From positions 1 through 5,394 of the forward strand of contig CAYQTL010000146.1 in NCBI GenBank assembly GCA_964420405.1: 5,394 nt of DNA. The letters run 5' to 3'. Made by a program: the position numbers and the translations under genes. The notes beneath the pieces were generated by a model, which was not told the origin of the DNA, ran no database searches, and worked only from the letters and a program-made list of their open reading frames with translations. Below, in pieces: positions 1 through 5,394 of this stretch (position 1 is the stretch's first letter; every line of letters starts with the position of its first letter). The stretch comes from CAYQTL01 sp964420405 (GTDB lineage: Bacteria > Acidobacteriota > Thermoanaerobaculia > Thermoanaerobaculales > Sulfomarinibacteraceae).

Positions 1-1521
1 AAGCACGGCACCACCTGGGACCGCAACTTCGACTACATGAACGACGTCGACAACCTGGTCCGGACCGGCCAGCCGATCGTCGACGCGGGGATGCACCACC
101 AGGTCTGCGTCGCCCTCATGGGGCTTCCGTTCCACGACGAGACCGTGCACACCCCGGAGTTCTACATCGGCATCGTCCAGAAGCTGCTCGACTCGAAGAT
201 CCACTTCGACTCGGTGTGCATGAAGGACGCCTCGGGCACCACCGATCCCAGGACCTGCTACGAGACCGCCCGCGGGCTGAAGAAGATCCTGCCGCCGGAG
301 GTCGTCCTCTGGCAGCACACCCACGACACGGCCTCGATGGCGGTGTCGTGCTACCTGGCCGGCATCGAGGGGGGCGTCGACGGCATCGATCTGTCGGTCC
401 GGCCGATGGCGTCGGGCACCGTACAGCCGGACGTCCGCTCCATGTGGCACGCCCTCAAGGGCACCGGGTACTCGCTCGACGTCGACCACACCACGATGGA
501 CGAGATCGAGAAGATGCTCGACGAGGGTCTCGCCGAGTACGACTTCAACCCCGTCACCACCACCGCCGACGCGCGGGTCGTGGGCTTCCCGATGCCGGGC
601 GGGGCGATCGGTCCGAACGTCCACATGATGAAGGAGGCCGGGATCCTGGACCGCTACTCGGACGTGCTCGCCGAGTTCCCGGTGGTGGTGAAGGCGGGCG
701 GCGCGTGGACCTCGGTCACCCCCGGCAGCCAGCAGTACTGGCTGCAGGCGTTCAACAACGTACTGCTCGGCCGCTGGGAGAAGATCAACGACGGCTACGG
801 CAAGGCGGTGCTCGGCTACTTCGGCCGACCGCCGCTGCCGCCAGACCCCGAGGTCGTGAAGATCGCCGCCGCCCAGCTCGAGAAGGAGCCGTTCAGCGGC
901 GATCCGCTCGAGGCGGCTCCCGACAGCCTCGCCCAGGCCGAGGCCGCGCTGCGCGAGCGGAACCTGCCGGTGAGCGACGAGAGCGTGTTCCTCGTCGCCT
1001 CCGCCATCGTCCCGGGCAAGAGCATGGACCTCAACGAGGGCATCCGCCTGCTCACAGGCAAGCCCAAGATCGTGCTTCCCCTGAAGAAGAAGGCGGAGCC
1101 GGCGCCGGCGGTCGCGGCGGCTCCGACGACCGCAGCCGCGCCGCCGCCCGCCGCGCTGACCGCTCCGGTCACGACCACCTGCACCGTCGAGGAGAACGGC
1201 TCCCTGCGGACCTTCCGGATCACCATCGAGCCCCCGGCGGGCTCCGGCCGGCAGGAGCCCGCCCGGGCCGCGGCGGCGACTCCGCCCCCGTCCAACGGCG
1301 GAGTCCCGGTGTACTCGCCGTTCCAGGGCAAGACCGAGCTGGTGGAGGTGAAGGTCCGGGTCGGCGACCGCGTCACCAAGGGCCAGGTGGTGGCCGCCGT
1401 CGAGGCGATGAAGGCCAAGCACGACGTCAAGGCTCCGGCCGACGGCGTGGTCGCGAGGATCGACCGCGAGATCGGCGCGGACGTCGAGGCGGGCCAGCCG
1501 ATCCTGACCCTCGGAGCGTAG
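1..1521 (+). CDS. oadA: Biotin-dependent carboxyltransferase, OadA/PycB-like alpha subunit (5' partial)
   Basis: The frame is open from base 1, so the start lies upstream; 506 residues remain. From the position of the catalytic lysine in Klebsiella OadA, about 100 N-terminal residues are probably missing. The visible part runs from an HMG-CoA-lyase-like TIM-barrel carboxyltransferase domain through the conserved PycB/OadA middle region and an Ala/Pro-rich linker (about 1090-1310) to a C-terminal biotinyl domain. Family landmarks are CMKDASG, whose Lys (223-225) matches the carboxylated, metal-binding lysine; HTHD with metal-ligand histidines (316-318, 322-324); SGTVQP with the expected active-site Thr (418-420); GYFGRPP (about 814-834); and VEAMKAK with the biotin-accepting Lys at 1411-1413. 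The biotin site has Ala where Met is usual (EAMKM). Followed immediately by oadB, it probably moves carboxyl from oxaloacetate or a related acid to biotin. A pyruvate carboxylase B subunit is the main alternative; the oadB neighbour favours the decarboxylase. Confidence 0.85.
   Translation, partial: KHGTTWDRNFDYMNDVDNLVRTGQPIVDAGMHHQVCVALMGLPFHDETVHTPEFYIGIVQKLLDSKIHFDSVCMKDASGTTDPRTCYETARGLKKILPPEVVLWQHTHDTASMAVSCYLAGIEGGVDGIDLSVRPMASGTVQPDVRSMWHALKGTGYSLDVDHTTMDEIEKMLDEGLAEYDFNPVTTTADARVVGFPMPGGAIGPNVHMMKEAGILDRYSDVLAEFPVVVKAGGAWTSVTPGSQQYWLQAFNNVLLGRWEKINDGYGKAVLGYFGRPPLPPDPEVVKIAAAQLEKEPFSGDPLEAAPDSLAQAEAALRERNLPVSDESVFLVASAIVPGKSMDLNEGIRLLTGKPKIVLPLKKKAEPAPAVAAAPTTAAAPPPAALTAPVTTTCTVEENGSLRTFRITIEPPAGSGRQEPARAAAATPPPSNGGVPVYSPFQGKTELVEVKVRVGDRVTKGQVVAAVEAMKAKHDVKAPADGVVARIDREIGADVEAGQPILTLGA
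1513..1516 (+). promoter_or_regulatory. Ribosome binding site of oadB
   Basis: GGAG lies inside the last codons of the alpha-subunit gene, seven bases before the GTG at 1524. It decides the oadB start. Because the site overlaps the upstream stop region, translation of the two genes is probably coupled. Confidence 0.6.
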
Positions 1522-1523
1522 CC

Positions 1524-2681
1524 GTGGACGGGCTGCTGACGCTGGCCCGCGAGTCCGGCTTCGCGGCGTTGGGCCTGCCGAACCTCGTCATGTTCGCCGT
1601 CGGCGGGATCCTCATCTACCTGGCGGTCCGCAAGAGCTACGAGCCCCTGCTGCTGATTCCGATCGGCTTCGGCGCGATCCTCGCCAACCTCCCCCACGCC
1701 ATGATGAGCGCGTCGGCGGACGCGGTGGCGTCGGCGCAGCACGGCTTCCACCCCCTCCTGCAGCTGGTCTACGACGCCGGCATCCGGACCGAGTTCCTGC
1801 CGCCGGTGATCTTCCTCGGGGTCGGCGCCCTCACGGACTTCCGACCGCTGCTGGCGCGACCGCTGACGTTCCTGCTCGGGGCGTCCGCCCAGCTCGGGAT
1901 CTTCGTCGCCGCCCTCGGCGCGTTCTTCCTGTTCGGCTTCTCGCCGCAGGAGGCCGCCGCGATCGGGATCATCGGCGGCGCCGACGGTCCCACCTCGATC
2001 TTTCTCGCCGCGATCCTCGCGCCCCACCTCCTCGGCGCCATCGCCGTGGCGGCGTACAGCTACATGTCACTGGTCCCGATCATCCAGCCGCCGATCATGC
2101 GCGCCCTGACCACCCGCGCCGAGCGGGCCATCGACATGCCCCAGGCCCGGCCGGTGTCCCGCACTGCGGTGATCCTGTTCCCAATCCTCACCGCCGTGCT
2201 GGCGGCTCTCGCCATCCCCGCATGCGCACCCCTGATCGGCATGCTGATGTTCGGCAACCTGCTCCGGGAGTCGGGCGTCACCGACCGGCTGTCGAAGACC
2301 GCCGGAGGGGCGCTCGTCAACGTCGTCACGATCTTTCTCGGGATCACCGTCGGGGCGACCATGGAGGGGACCACGTTCATCCGCTGGCAGACCATCTTCA
2401 TCCTGGTCCTCGGCGCCTTCGCGTTCGCGTTCTCGACCTTCGGCGGGGTGCTTTTCGCCAAGCTGCTGAACCTGGTGCTGCCCCGGGATCGGCGGATCAA
2501 CCCGTGCATCGGCGCCGCCGGCGTGTCGGCGGTCCCGATGGCGGCTCGCGTGGTGCAGGACGTGGTCAGCCGGGACACCGACGGCCGGGTCAACCCGCTG
2601 ATGGCCGCCATGGGCCCGAACGTCGCGGGCGTCATCGGCTCCGCCGTCGCCGCCGGCGTCTTCCTCGCGCTGCTGGGGTAG
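1524..2681 (+). CDS. oadB: Sodium-translocating decarboxylase beta subunit (OadB family)
   Basis: A 385-residue, strongly hydrophobic protein with the hallmark motifs of the OadB/MmdB/GcdB family. These proteins decarboxylate carboxybiotin in the membrane and export Na+. In order: ANLP (54-57), GALTDF (101-106), GGADGPTS (151-158), AYSYM (177-181), GNLLRESGV in the second half, then NPCIGAAGVSAVPMAAR (326-342) and GPNVAGVIGS near the C-terminus. By motif alignment D154, Y180, N326, S335 and R342 correspond to Klebsiella D203, Y229, N373, S382 and R389, residues tied to Na+ and proton transfer, so the pump looks intact. It is about 48 residues shorter than Klebsiella OadB, mostly at the N-terminus. 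The GTG start is chosen for its GGAG site and two-base gap from the alpha gene; the first ATG in frame (1590) would cut into the first membrane segment. The substrate specificity comes from the alpha subunit, not from this gene. Confidence 0.92.
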   Translation: MDGLLTLARESGFAALGLPNLVMFAVGGILIYLAVRKSYEPLLLIPIGFGAILANLPHAMMSASADAVASAQHGFHPLLQLVYDAGIRTEFLPPVIFLGVGALTDFRPLLARPLTFLLGASAQLGIFVAALGAFFLFGFSPQEAAAIGIIGGADGPTSIFLAAILAPHLLGAIAVAAYSYMSLVPIIQPPIMRALTTRAERAIDMPQARPVSRTAVILFPILTAVLAALAIPACAPLIGMLMFGNLLRESGVTDRLSKTAGGALVNVVTIFLGITVGATMEGTTFIRWQTIFILVLGAFAFAFSTFGGVLFAKLLNLVLPRDRRINPCIGAAGVSAVPMAARVVQDVVSRDTDGRVNPLMAAMGPNVAGVIGSAVAAGVFLALLG

Positions 2682-2800
2682 GTCGTCCGGGGTGTGGTGG
2701 GGACCCATCCGGCGGTGGGTGAACCGTCGCCCTACCGCGTCATCCAGGCAGGGCCGGGTTTCACACCCGGCAGTGGGATCCCATCCCCGATCCGACCGGA
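2682..2800. other. Convergent intergenic spacer with hairpins, probable bidirectional termination region
   Basis: This is the 119-base gap between the stops of oadB (plus) and the DUF5989 gene (minus). No gene is seen in it. It holds several short inverted repeats: a 7-bp stem with one G-T wobble and a CGGC loop (2703-2709 with 2714-2720), a perfect 7-bp stem with a 5-base loop (2753-2759 with 2765-2771), a 10-base palindrome TGGGATCCCA (2774-2783), and GATCCG/CGGATC (2789-2802), which reaches into the minus-strand stop. None is followed by a T run, so intrinsic termination is only inferred from the position. Confidence 0.4.
2753..2771. terminator. Candidate terminator hairpin between convergent operons
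   Basis: GCCGGGT (2753-2759) and ACCCGGC (2765-2771) pair perfectly around the loop TTCAC. The hairpin lies about 70 bases after the oadB stop and 30 bases after the minus-strand operon stop, so it could serve both. No U tract follows on either strand. It would have to be a GC-rich hairpin of the U-less kind, or an RNA-stability element. Confidence 0.3.
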
Positions 2801-3001
2801 TCAGAACAGCGTGTAGATGAACGGCGCGGCGGCGGACCCGGACAGCACGATCAGCACCGCCACCAGCAGCAGGACGACGATGATCGGCGTCAGCCACCAC
2901 TTCTTGTTGGTGGCGAGGAAGTGGACGAACTCGGCGACCAGGCCCGTCTGGGGGGCCTCGGCCTCCTTCTCGAACTCGCTGCGGTCGATCTTGTCAGCCA
3001 T
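2801..3001 (-). CDS. DUF5989 / SxtK-like small membrane protein
   Basis: A 66-residue protein with a charged N-terminal third (residues 3-15 rich in Asp, Glu, Lys), a short linker, the motif NKKWWLTP (32-39), one membrane span of about residues 38-55, and a short C-terminal tail ending in APFIYTLF. The KKWWLTP plus APFIYTLF layout is that of the small proteins (DUF5989) found beside O-carbamoyltransferases, including SxtK of saxitoxin clusters; this assignment is from memory of the family, not a search. The function is unknown. A single-span partner or anchor for the carbamoyltransferase or SxtJ is a plausible inference. The ATG at 3001 is supported by GAGG seven bases upstream, which overlaps the sxtJ stop (TGAGG). 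The gap to sxtJ is nine bases, pointing to translational coupling. It is the last gene of the minus-strand operon. Confidence 0.85.
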   Translation of the reverse strand: MADKIDRSEFEKEAEAPQTGLVAEFVHFLATNKKWWLTPIIVVLLLVAVLIVLSGSAAAPFIYTLF

Positions 3002-3008
3002 GTGTGAA

Positions 3009-3012
3009 CCTC
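3009..3012 (-). promoter_or_regulatory. Ribosome binding site of the DUF5989 gene, overlapping the sxtJ stop
   Basis: On the minus strand the bases read TGAGG then seven bases then ATG. The stop codon TGA of sxtJ shares its last two bases with the GAGG site, so a ribosome terminating on sxtJ sits on the start region of the next gene. Confidence 0.6.
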
Positions 3013-3427
3013 AGAACTGCCGGAAGTAGCGCCGCGCGTCCGGTGCGCCGTCCCGCTCGACCCAGTAGGTCGTCGCCTCGCGGTCGAGCCGGCGGTGCAT
3101 CGGATCGTAGCCGACCACGCGCATCGCGAGACCGATGGGGGTCAGCACGAGATAGTACACGGCGGCCAGGATCACGTGCGACACGACGAAGCCGATCGGC
3201 CACGCCAGCAGGGACATCCCGACGAAGACCAGCCGCATGAAGCGGGGCACCAGCCACCCGGCGACCGGGACCACGACCGCCGCGACCCACAGCCCGACGG
3301 CGAGCCCGGGCAGCCCGGCCCGGAAGTACGCCAGCGCACCGAAGAACGAGAAGAATACCAGCCACAGGCCGCCGAACTGGTTCAGCTGCCTCCGGCTGGG
3401 ATCCCGGTTGACCTGGATGACGCTCAT
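3011..3427 (-). CDS. SxtJ-family membrane protein
   Basis: A 138-residue protein with about three hydrophobic segments (roughly 18-35, 38-58 and 75-101), a short polar N-terminus and a charged cytosolic-looking tail. Recognisable SxtJ-family features are WPIGFVVSH (76-84), YYLVLTPIG (91-99), the MRVVGYDP segment (102-109), ATTYW (118-122) and the aromatic ending YFRQF. SxtJ is named from the saxitoxin cluster. Homologues are known to sit beside O-carbamoyltransferases in many bacteria that make no saxitoxin, and the biochemical role is not established. Here it lies between the carbamoyltransferase (130 bases upstream) and the DUF5989 gene (nine bases downstream). The start is ATG at 3427, five bases after GAGG; a GTG directly before it (3430) would add one residue but sits too close to that site. 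Confidence 0.85.
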   Translation of the reverse strand: MSVIQVNRDPSRRQLNQFGGLWLVFFSFFGALAYFRAGLPGLAVGLWVAAVVVPVAGWLVPRFMRLVFVGMSLLAWPIGFVVSHVILAAVYYLVLTPIGLAMRVVGYDPMHRRLDREATTYWVERDGAPDARRYFRQF

Positions 3428-3430
3428 CAC

Positions 3431-3557
3431 TCCCTCTCGGAGCGGACCGGGCGCTCGTTCGATCCCGATCCCGTTCCCGATCCCGTTCCCGGATGCCTCG
3501 GGATCGGGATCGGGATCGGGATCGGATGGTCAGACGGGATCGGCACGTCGTCCTCCC
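3431..3557 (-). other. Intra-operon spacer between carbamoyltransferase and sxtJ
   Basis: This is a 127-base non-coding gap in an otherwise tight operon. Its centre is filled by the hexamer-repeat hairpin described separately. The sxtJ ribosome binding site (GAGG, 3433-3436) is at its end. I saw no clear promoter -35/-10 pair for sxtJ, although in a high-GC genome of unknown phylum this cannot be ruled out by eye. Confidence 0.6.
3460..3525. repeat. GGGATC-type hexamer repeats forming a long inverted repeat
   Basis: The plus strand has CCC tracts every six bases from 3464 to 3490 (CCCGAT and CCCGTT units). After a short loop come GGG tracts every six bases from 3500 to 3520 (GGGATC units). 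Arms 3465-3491 and 3499-3525 pair at 25 of 27 positions around a 7-base loop (3492-3498); the two mismatches are T/T on the plus strand (A/A in the operon mRNA), at 3474/3516 and 3486/3504. One more partial unit, CGGGATCGG, lies at 3535-3543. Both arms also match the pattern of four or more GGG runs with three-base loops, on opposite strands. No T run follows on the minus strand, so a simple intrinsic terminator is not supported. Confidence 0.9.
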
Positions 3558-5390
3558 TCAGTCCAGCGCGAACTGCGACAGGTAGTCGTCGCGCCCGATG
3601 GTGGCGGCATCGGGCTGGTCCTGCTTGAGCAGCACGTGGTTCTCGAGCACCAGCACGTCCATGTTGGTGGCCATGAAGCACCGGTAGGCGTGCTCCGGGG
3701 TGCACACGATCGGCTCGCCGCGGACGTTGAACGACGTGTTGATCAGCACCGGACACCCGGTCCGCTCCTCGAACGCCTTCATCACCCGGTACAGCCGCCC
3801 GTGGCGCTCGGCGTCGACCGTCTGGACCCGCGCCGAGTAGTCGACGTGGGTGATCGCCGGCACCTCGGAGCGGATCACCTTGAGCTTGTCCAGCCCCGAC
3901 GCGTCACCGTTCGACGCCGCGATCCGCTTGGCCTCGCTGACCGGCGCCACCAGCAGCATGTACGGGCTGTCCTCCTCCTCGCGCATGTCGAAGAACTCGC
4001 TCACCCGCTCCCGCAGCACGATCGGTGCGAACGGCCGGAACGACTCCCGGAACTTGATCTTCAGGTTCATCACCGACTGCATCTCGCGGCTGCGGGCGTC
4101 GCCGATGATCGAGCGGCACCCCAGCGCCCGGGGACCGAACTCCATCCGCCCCTGCATCAGCCCGATGACCTTCTGGCCGTCGACCAGCTCCGCCACGTTC
4201 CGGCACAGCTCGTCCTCGTCGTCGATCCGGCGTGAGACCGCCCCCCGCTCCTCGAGGAATCGTCCGATCTCCTCGTTGGAGAACGCCGGCCCGAGCAGGG
4301 ACGCGCGCTGGCCGTCCGGCCGCACGACCGCCCGCTCGTGACCGAGCAGCTGATGCCAGATGAACAGAGCGGTCCCGAGCGCCCCGCCGGCATCACCGGC
4401 CGCCGGCTGGATCCAGATGTCCGAGAACGGCCCCTCGCGCAGGATCCGCCCGTTGCCGACGCAGTTCAGCGCCACCCCGCCGGCCAGGCACAACGAGTCG
4501 AGCCCGGTCCGCTCGTGGACGTGCCGCGCCGCCCGCATCATGACCTCCTCGGTGACCTGCTGGATCGAGGCGGCGAGGTCCATCTCCCGCTGCGTCAGCG
4601 GCGTCTCCGGCGCCCGCGGCGGGCCGCCGAGCAGCCGGTCGAGCTTCGGCGACGTCATCGTCAGGCCCTGGCAGTAGTTGAAGTAGCTCAGGTCCATCCG
4701 GAACGAGCCGTCGTCCTTCAGGTCGAGCAGCTTCTCCAGGATCAGGTCCGCGTACCGCGGCTCGCCGTAGGGCGCCAGCCCCATCAGCTTGTACTCTCCG
4801 GAGTTGACCTTGAACCCCGTGAAGTAGGTGAACGCCGAGTACAGCAGCCCCAGGGAGTGCGGGAACCGCAGCTCGTGGCTCAGCTCGACCCGGTTGCCGC
4901 GGCCGACCCCGAAGCTCGCCGTGGCCCACTCCCCCACCCCGTCCAGCGTCAGGATCGCGGCCTCCTCGAACGGCGACGGGAAGAACGCCGACGCCGCATG
5001 GGACTCGTGGTGCTCGGTGAACACGATCCGCCGCCGGTAGCGGCCGTCGAGGCCGCGGCGGATCTCCCGCGGCAGGTGGAGCTTCTGGCGCAGCCACAGC
5101 GGCATCGCCTTCAGGAACGACCGGAAACCCACCGGCGCGTACGCGAGATAGGTCTCCAGCAGCCGCTCGAACTTCAAAAACGGCTTGTCGTAGAAGCCGA
5201 CGTAGTCGAGCTCGTCGGGCGCCAGCCCGGCCTCGGCCAGGCAGTACTCGATCGCGTTCTGCGGGAACTCGTGGTCGTGCTTGCGGCGCGTGAACCGCTC
5301 CTCCTGGGCCGCCGCCACGATCTCCCCGTCCACCACCAGGGCCGCCGCCGAGTCGTGGTAGAAGGCGGAGATTCCGAGGATCGCCGTCAT
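3558..5390 (-). CDS. O-carbamoyltransferase, NodU/TobZ/SxtI family
   Basis: A 610-residue, apparently complete cytosolic enzyme. Family members use carbamoyl phosphate and ATP to form carbamoyl-adenylate, then transfer the carbamoyl group to a hydroxyl of a sugar or natural product. The N-terminal Kae1-like domain (about 1-350) opens with ILGISAFYHDSAAAL and carries HHESH with H127 and H131, D150 in LDGVGE, the GEYKLMGLAPYG segment (198-209), LAGGVALN (302-309) and AAGDAGGALG with D333. By spacing, H127, H131, D150 and D333 match the metal and nucleotide site of TobZ. The C-terminal YrdC-like domain (about 400-605) has GRMEFGPRALG (414-424), SFRPFAP (450-456), SPYML, HVDYSARVQTV (515-525) and LINTSFNVRGEPIV (549-562). 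All key motifs are present. ATG at 5390 fits the family N-terminus; only four upstream bases are visible. The acceptor cannot be told from this window; it is the first visible gene of the carbamoyltransferase-SxtJ-DUF5989 set. Confidence 0.95.
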   Translation of the reverse strand: MTAILGISAFYHDSAAALVVDGEIVAAAQEERFTRRKHDHEFPQNAIEYCLAEAGLAPDELDYVGFYDKPFLKFERLLETYLAYAPVGFRSFLKAMPLWLRQKLHLPREIRRGLDGRYRRRIVFTEHHESHAASAFFPSPFEEAAILTLDGVGEWATASFGVGRGNRVELSHELRFPHSLGLLYSAFTYFTGFKVNSGEYKLMGLAPYGEPRYADLILEKLLDLKDDGSFRMDLSYFNYCQGLTMTSPKLDRLLGGPPRAPETPLTQREMDLAASIQQVTEEVMMRAARHVHERTGLDSLCLAGGVALNCVGNGRILREGPFSDIWIQPAAGDAGGALGTALFIWHQLLGHERAVVRPDGQRASLLGPAFSNEEIGRFLEERGAVSRRIDDEDELCRNVAELVDGQKVIGLMQGRMEFGPRALGCRSIIGDARSREMQSVMNLKIKFRESFRPFAPIVLRERVSEFFDMREEEDSPYMLLVAPVSEAKRIAASNGDASGLDKLKVIRSEVPAITHVDYSARVQTVDAERHGRLYRVMKAFEERTGCPVLINTSFNVRGEPIVCTPEHAYRCFMATNMDVLVLENHVLLKQDQPDAATIGRDDYLSQFALD

Positions 5391-5394
5391 CGTC

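Noticed and set aside
216..1523. A long upstream extension of the oadB frame.
   Set aside because: It is Arg/Gly-rich, unlike any OadB, and is the shadow of the alpha-subunit gene in another frame. OadB homology begins just after the GTG at 1524, which has a good ribosome binding site.
816..2900. Long minus-strand open frames opposite oadA and oadB (816-2027 and 2067-2900).
   Set aside because: They are rich in Arg, Asp, Glu and Gly with no domain motif. They arise because high-GC genes leave few stops in the opposite frames; the plus-strand proteins have full family motifs.
3460..3525. A CRISPR array or an intrinsic terminator.
   Set aside because: The repeat unit is six bases with no spacers, so it is not CRISPR. 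The hairpin has no T run after it on either strand, and cotranscribed genes follow, so a full terminator is unlikely.
3004..4235. Plus-strand open frames across the sxtJ gene, spacer and the end of the carbamoyltransferase (3004-3240, 3095-3628, 3237-4235).
   Set aside because: They lack recognisable domains, lie opposite genes with clear homology, and the middle parts only translate the hexamer repeat into alternating Gly-Ser or Ile-Pro runs.
2801..5390. Saxitoxin biosynthesis.
   Set aside because: Only the sxtI/J/K-like trio is present; no polyketide synthase, amidinotransferase or tailoring oxygenase is seen, and the flanking genes are decarboxylase subunits. The trio is known outside toxin clusters.
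3558..5390. HypF (hydrogenase maturation carbamoyltransferase).
   Set aside because: HypF has an N-terminal acylphosphatase domain and zinc fingers before the YrdC part. This protein starts directly with the Kae1-like domain and has the NodU/TobZ domain order and length.

Overview
The window is GC-rich throughout, and the third codon positions of its real genes are almost all G or C. It reads as chromosomal sequence from a high-GC bacterium. Nothing here fixes the phylum: there is no rRNA and no marker gene. The gene content (a biotin-dependent, probably Na+-coupled decarboxylase and a NodU-type carbamoyltransferase with two small membrane proteins) would fit many environmental Gram-negative lineages.

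Layout: two gene groups converge on a short spacer near position 2740. The plus strand (1-2681) carries an incomplete biotin-dependent carboxyltransferase (OadA/PycB-like, 5' end outside the window). The membrane beta subunit of a sodium-translocating decarboxylase (OadB) follows after two bases. Together they suggest an oxaloacetate-decarboxylase-type enzyme: the alpha subunit transfers carboxyl from the substrate to biotin, and OadB decarboxylates carboxybiotin while pumping Na+. No gamma subunit (OadG) is visible downstream.

The minus strand (5390 down to 2801) carries an O-carbamoyltransferase (610 aa), a 127-base spacer, an SxtJ-family membrane protein (138 aa) and a 66-aa single-span membrane protein with the conserved KKWWLTP motif (DUF5989/SxtK-like). 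This is the gene order sxtI-sxtJ-sxtK of the cyanobacterial saxitoxin cluster, but no other saxitoxin gene is present. It is best read as a portable carbamoylation module whose two small membrane partners have no known function.

The most unusual DNA is the spacer between the carbamoyltransferase and sxtJ. It holds hexamer repeats of the GGGATC type arranged as a 27-bp inverted repeat with a 7-base loop. Each arm also has evenly spaced GGG tracts (plus strand for one arm, minus strand for the other), so each fits the G-quadruplex pattern. In the operon mRNA this would place a very stable hairpin, or alternatively an RNA quadruplex, just upstream of the sxtJ ribosome binding site. No tRNA, rRNA, mobile element or CRISPR array was seen, and no stretch longer than 130 bases lacks a gene.
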